Assembly: GCA_947625985.1 (NCBI GenBank)
Contig: CANQQF010000003.1
Span: 1 to 64,000 of the forward strand
Direction of reading: 5' to 3'
Source of the DNA: an uncultured Clostridia bacterium
Lineage (GTDB): Bacteria > Bacillota_A > Clostridia > TANB77 > CAG-508
DNA: 64,000 bases
Positions 63,052 through 64,000 of this stretch are shown piece after piece (position 1 is the stretch's first letter; each line of letters opens with the position of its first letter). A program made the position numbers and the translations under genes. The notes under the pieces were generated by a model that was given only the letters and a program-made list of their open reading frames with translations, was not told the DNA's origin and did not search any database.

Positions 63052-64000
63052 TTAACGCTTAATTTCTTCCATAATGTATACTTCTATAATGTCTCCCTCT
63101 TTAATATCGTTATAATTTTCTATTTGCATTCCACACTCAAATCCTTTTGAAACTTCTTTTGCATCGTCTTTAAAACGTTTTAACGTTGCAAGTTTTCCCT
63201 CATGTATAACAACATTTTCACGTATAACTCTAACTCCTGCATTTCTTTCAACTTTTCCTGTCAATACATATGCCCCTGCAACAGTACCTACATTTGAAAT
63301 TTTAAATATTTCTCTAACTTCTGCAGTTCCAATGACTTTTTCTTCAAATTTTGGATCTAGCATTCCTTTCATAGCTGCTTCTACATCATCAATTGCTTGA
63401 TATATTACTGAATATTGTTTAATTTCAACTTCATCTTTTTCAGCAATTTCTTTTGCAACATTATCTGGTCTTACATTAAATGCTATTATTATTGCATCAG
63501 AAACTTTTGCAAGTGTTACATCTGATTGATTAACTGCTCCTGCAGCAGCATGTATAACTTTTACACGAACCTCTTCATTGCTTAACTTTTCTAGTGATTG
63601 TTTTACTGCTTCTACAGATCCTTGTACATCCGCTTTTACTATTAAGTTTAATACTTTTAAATCTTCTTCAGCCATTTTGCTAAACAAATTATCTAATGTT
63701 ATCTTGCTTTGTTCACTTATTTTCTTTTCTCTTGCTTGTCGTTTTCTTCTTTCTATTAATTGTTTAGCCATTTTTTCATCTTTAACTTCATAAAAAGTAT
63801 CTCCACCTTCAGGTACTTCAGTAAGTCCAATAATTGAAACAGGTGTAGATGGTCCTGCAGATTTAACTTTTCTTCCCTTATCATTTCTCATGGCTCTAAT
63901 TCTACCAATTGAAGATCCTACAACTATTGTATCACCTTCATCTAATTTACCTCTTTGAACTAATAACGTTGCAACTGGTCCTCTAGATTTATCTAGCCTA
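63052..64000 (-). CDS. infB: Translation initiation factor IF-2, C-terminal part, cut by window end
   Basis: The frame is open to base 64000, so this is the C-terminal 315 residues of a protein of about 700-900. It holds domain II after the GTPase domain ([19 protein letters not shown]), domain III ([45 protein letters not shown]) and the fMet-tRNA-binding C2 domain ([33 protein letters not shown]). IF-2 brings initiator tRNA to the ribosome. The internal ATG at 63891 is not a start. Confidence 0.97.
   Translation of the reverse strand, partial: RLDKSRGPVATLLVQRGKLDEGDTIVVGSSIGRIRAMRNDKGRKVKSAGPSTPVSIIGLTEVPEGGDTFYEVKDEKMAKQLIERRKRQAREKKISEQSKITLDNLFSKMAEEDLKVLNLIVKADVQGSVEAVKQSLEKLSNEEVRVKVIHAAAGAVNQSDVTLAKVSDAIIIAFNVRPDNVAKEIAEKDEVEIKQYSVIYQAIDDVEAAMKGMLDPKFEEKVIGTAEVREIFKISNVGTVAGAYVLTGKVERNAGVRVIRENVVIHEGKLATLKRFKDDAKEVSKGFECGMQIENYNDIKEGDIIEVYIMEEIKR

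Overview
The window is very AT-rich, coded mostly on the minus strand, and reads as chromosome of an anaerobic, low-GC Bacillota (class Clostridia, probably an uncultured gut-type lineage). The basis is A/T-ending codons, strong GGAGG-type ribosome sites, two class A penicillin-binding proteins, a dipicolinate synthase subunit (endospore formation), a desulfoferrodoxin-type superoxide reductase (anaerobe), an ER-type signal peptidase and a class D sortase. No tRNA, rRNA, CRISPR array, prophage or intact insertion sequence was found.

Layout. 1-700: 3' end of a repeat-rich plus-strand gene. 0.7-3.9 kb: a C/H/D-triad protein coupled to a small unknown protein, then a pseudopilin fused to an SGNH hydrolase. 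3.9-6.8 kb: a decayed or badly sequenced stretch in which several small genes (two Ig-like exported proteins, a 2H phosphoesterase, a short ORF) each carry a single-base frame break. 6.9-11.6 kb: XRE-type membrane regulator, an ABC exporter, and a MacB-type transporter whose ATPase has been deleted internally. 11.7-14.3 kb: zinc-ribbon membrane protein, Lgt-like protein, transglutaminase-like protein and HAD phosphatase. 14.4-15.7 kb: a lone plus-strand gene with a consensus promoter, facing a zincin. 15.8-19.2 kb: a Nudix/winged-helix regulator, two SPASM radical SAM proteins and a 24-residue Cys-containing peptide, with a shared palindrome at both promoters; this is the best candidate for an undescribed system (a RiPP-like pathway). 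19.3-27.5 kb: cls, htpG, a protease-less FtsH relative, HdeD-like protein, flavin reductase, superoxide reductase, DAHP synthase. 27.5-32.6 kb: operon of membrane-anchored zinc-ribbon proteins, a zincin and a trypsin-fold protein lacking His and Ser. 32.7-38 kb: DUF2779 nuclease, CYTH enzyme and two paralogous HELRH zincins. 38.2-46.3 kb: tight operon of PBP, metallo-beta-lactamase fold protein, TcdA-like E1 enzyme, two paralogous amidoligases and an acyl-ACP thioesterase. 46.4-51.7 kb: unknown protein and tyrosine recombinase (plus), ADP-ribose pyrophosphatase, dpaB, purA. 51.8-59.5 kb: SipW-type peptidase, MFS exporter behind a possible leader peptide, sortase, galE, cysS, PBP1A. 59.7-64 kb: Rossmann-like unknown, a long palindromic element, and the conserved infB-rbfA-nrnA-truB translation/RNA operon, with infB cut by the window edge.

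The housekeeping genes are securely named. Functions for the radical SAM/peptide, amidoligase, pseudoprotease and zincin groups rest on motifs and gene order and are inferences.
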